Source: an uncultured Cryomorphaceae bacterium
Lineage (GTDB): Bacteria; Bacteroidota; Bacteroidia; Flavobacteriales; Schleiferiaceae
Direction: 5' to 3'
Assembly: GCA_913009655.1 (NCBI GenBank)
Contig: CAJVWI010000005.1
Location: 45,366-109,365, forward strand
DNA length: 64,000 nt
Position 1 is the stretch's first letter; each line of letters opens with the position of its first letter. Under the pieces are notes generated by a model. That model searched no databases, was not told where the DNA came from, and saw only the letters and a program-made list of their open reading frames with translations. Position numbers and translations under genes: made by a program. Below are positions 62,423 to 64,000 of this stretch, in pieces.

Positions 62423-63274
62423 TTATCTCGATAGGTGAATAAATGATTTCTTTTCAACAATATTCCCTGTCCCGTCACTTCCACATTTGGCAACTATAAA
62501 ATATACTCCTCCTGGAACATTTTTACCAAGATGTTTACCATCCCATTGGTCAATCATTGACTCAGAATAAAATAATTTTTGACCATACCTTGAATATACA
62601 GTCCATTTTGCCCAGTCTGCGTTTATGAAAAGAGGGAAATAAAAATCATTTACCCCATCATTGTTTGGGGTGAATAAATTAGGAAGGTTTAATTCAGCAT
62701 CTTCAGGAGTGAGAGGCTCTTCTGGAGGAGCAACATACTCAACATCAAAAATATTGTCAAAATAAATAATATTTTCGCCTGAACGGCCTGTGAAGTCTGG
62801 AAAAACAACTAACTGATCATATGTTAATCCAAAATGAGAACTAAAATCAAAAGTTAGTTGCTCCCATTCATTAACTTTTGTATTAGAAACTTTTACTTCA
62901 CCTAATGACCAATTATCAAATCGTACTAACTTTATTCCTACTTCGCTAATAACAGGTTTATAGACCATGATCCTGATAATCATATTGCTTTGATCTACAG
63001 TAAAACTACCTATTCCTGCTCCATGGAGAGTCTCGCAGCCCGCAAATGGAGCTCCCGATTGCTGAGCCTTAAATTTTGCTACTGTTGGACTTTTATTTAT
63101 TCCCAAAGTGTCGGGATTAGTAACGATCTCAAGCAAGGGATTTTGACCATTTTCAAATACTTTCCAATTCCAAAATGCACCAAATCCGGTACTTTCAAAG
63201 TCTACAGGAGCATTTTGAGAATAGCATTGGAAAAAAGTTAAATTCAAAAAAATCAATAAAACTAGCCGAAACAT
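62423..63274 (-). CDS. Secreted protein with CHU_C / T9SS type B sorting domain
   Basis: The 283-residue protein has a signal peptide (ending FQCYSQ). A carbohydrate-binding-like beta domain spans about 25-180 (FENGQNPLLEI, FDNWSLGEVK, ENIIYFDNIFDVEYV). A C-terminal gliding-associated CHU_C domain follows: LFTPNNDGVNDFYFPLF, WTVYSRYGQKLFYSE, WDGKHLGKNVPGGVYFIVAK. Type B sorting domains direct proteins through T9SS to the surface. The binding domain suggests attachment to a glycan or to another surface component. It is a single gene, divergent from the PA-domain gene with 146 bp between starts. Confidence 0.85.
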   Translation of the reverse strand: MFRLVLLIFLNLTFFQCYSQNAPVDFESTGFGAFWNWKVFENGQNPLLEIVTNPDTLGINKSPTVAKFKAQQSGAPFAGCETLHGAGIGSFTVDQSNMIIRIMVYKPVISEVGIKLVRFDNWSLGEVKVSNTKVNEWEQLTFDFSSHFGLTYDQLVVFPDFTGRSGENIIYFDNIFDVEYVAPPEEPLTPEDAELNLPNLFTPNNDGVNDFYFPLFINADWAKWTVYSRYGQKLFYSESMIDQWDGKHLGKNVPGGVYFIVAKCGSDGTGNIVEKKSFIHLSR

Positions 63275-63420
63275 TTTTGTTCAAAACACTTAGTTATAGT
63301 CAAATTTACAATAATATTCCAAAATACATTTTCTATTAAAACCTTATAATTGAACACATTTATGTAAATTAACCATCTTAATCATAATAACAACTTCACA
63401 TAATCATATATCTCAATCAG

Positions 63421-64000
63421 ATGAAAAAAACCCTACTCTTATTAATTATGATCTCTGGACTCACTAGTTATTCCCAGACAGTAATTCTAAATGTTTTGGA
63501 GCCATCTACCATTGGCGGAACATATACACATTCTAATCAAGGCGATGGCTCTGGTTGGGGATTAGCAGACCTAACAGATCCAGCTGACGCAGTGATTGAT
63601 ACTTTAGCAGTAATGGATGATACAACATCCGGCGTAAACAACACATATGGCACACCACCGGTACCATTTTATGCAGGCTACCAGGGGTGTGACTCCGCTG
63701 GAGTCTACTGGAGTGGAAACAACTACAATGGAAAAATTGTTTTGATTTCACGTGGATCATGTCAATTTGGATGGAAAGCTTTTCTAGCTCAACAACAAGG
63801 AGCTGTTGGTGTGATTATATATAATGGCTTCCCTGATGACGATGCCTCTGGCGGAATCACAAATATGGCAGGAGGAGATTATGGAATGGATGTAACTATA
63901 CCCGTTTGCTTTATTAGTAGAGGCGATGGTGAAACTCTAAGAGCCTCGATAGACTCTGGTCAAACTGTAATTGCTTTTATAGGCAACAAGGTTGGGGCAT
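63421..64000 (+). CDS. Secreted PA-domain protein (5' part, runs off the window)
   Basis: An open frame from ATG 63421 reaches the window edge without a stop, giving 193 residues. It begins with a signal peptide (MKKTLLLLIMISGLTSYSQ). Residues 25-190 resemble a protease-associated (PA) domain: GKIVLISRGSCQFGWKAFLA, GAVGVIIYNGFPDDD and VTIPVCFISRGDGE. PA domains in Bacteroidota usually precede a protease or a T9SS-tailed extracellular protein, so the missing part may hold a catalytic and a sorting domain. Only the N-terminus is visible. Confidence 0.8.
   Translation, partial: MKKTLLLLIMISGLTSYSQTVILNVLEPSTIGGTYTHSNQGDGSGWGLADLTDPADAVIDTLAVMDDTTSGVNNTYGTPPVPFYAGYQGCDSAGVYWSGNNYNGKIVLISRGSCQFGWKAFLAQQQGAVGVIIYNGFPDDDASGGITNMAGGDYGMDVTIPVCFISRGDGETLRASIDSGQTVIAFIGNKVGA

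Overview
The window is a dense, AT-rich stretch of a Bacteroidota chromosome, most likely a free-living or marine member of the Flavobacteriales or a close relative (this placement is an inference). The evidence is three tRNA promoters with the Bacteroidota -7 element TATATTTG, four TonB-dependent receptors, type IX secretion sorting domains, a fused E1 alpha/beta 2-oxoacid dehydrogenase, a DnaE with an N-terminal exonuclease, and small lineage markers (DUF4295, DUF2256, DUF2911, DUF4856). Genes are packed with many 1-13 bp gaps and ATGA-type overlaps. No gap between genes exceeds 300 bp. I saw no insertion sequence, phage gene, CRISPR array, rRNA gene or transcription-factor gene.

Layout. 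1-4.8 kb: an envelope operon (M23 peptidase, a separately encoded regulatory-domain protein, a TonB-dependent receptor, a small conserved protein). 4.8-10.4 kb: ornithine aminotransferase, rRNA methyltransferase RlmD, a phosphoribosyltransferase, an MsbA-like ABC exporter, shikimate kinase. 10.4-11.7 kb: tRNA-Lys, tRNA-Leu, a lipoprotein MsrB, tRNA-Val and a small ORF. 11.8-19.5 kb: a Tat/T9SS-type intradiol dioxygenase, a photolyase-like flavoprotein coupled to a 43-residue DUF2256 protein, an EEP-family enzyme, a 2-oxoglutarate oxygenase, the fused E1, a DoxX-like protein and a fatty-acid hydroxylase-like membrane enzyme. 19.6-24.4 kb: a probable iron-uptake unit (DUF4856 lipoprotein, imelysin, TonB-dependent receptor) behind a 21-bp near-palindrome. 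24.4-25.7 kb: trmD and rplS, the latter behind a foldable leader. 25.7-32.6 kb: an OmpA/PD40 protein, chorismate synthase, a lower histidine-degradation operon (hutI, hutG, ftcD) and a CrtA-like monooxygenase. 32.7-40.4 kb: HtpG, a DUF2911 protein, a TonB-dependent receptor, and NamZ and a LolC/E-like permease that share a start site.

40.4-44.0 kb: tRNA-Asp, thioredoxin and a GDP-D-glycero-alpha-D-manno-heptose pathway encoded in three genes, one of them a nucleotidyltransferase-GmhB fusion. 44.1-55.6 kb: a long minus-strand series running from rpmB-rpmG-DUF4295 through ftsY, amn, rimO, dnaE, a YwqK-like protein and mnmA to a subtilase. 55.7-64 kb: CinA, cytidine deaminase, CutC, a glycosylasparaginase-like hydrolase, a haem-type TonB-dependent receptor, YaaA, a CHU_C/T9SS-type protein, and the 5' part of a secreted PA-domain protein that runs off the window.

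Most of the content is housekeeping. The places most worth a second look are the permuted-looking photolyase with DUF2256, the secreted dioxygenase, the palindrome before the imelysin locus, the heptose fusion, the rplS leader, and several intrinsic terminators that sit directly against the next start codon.
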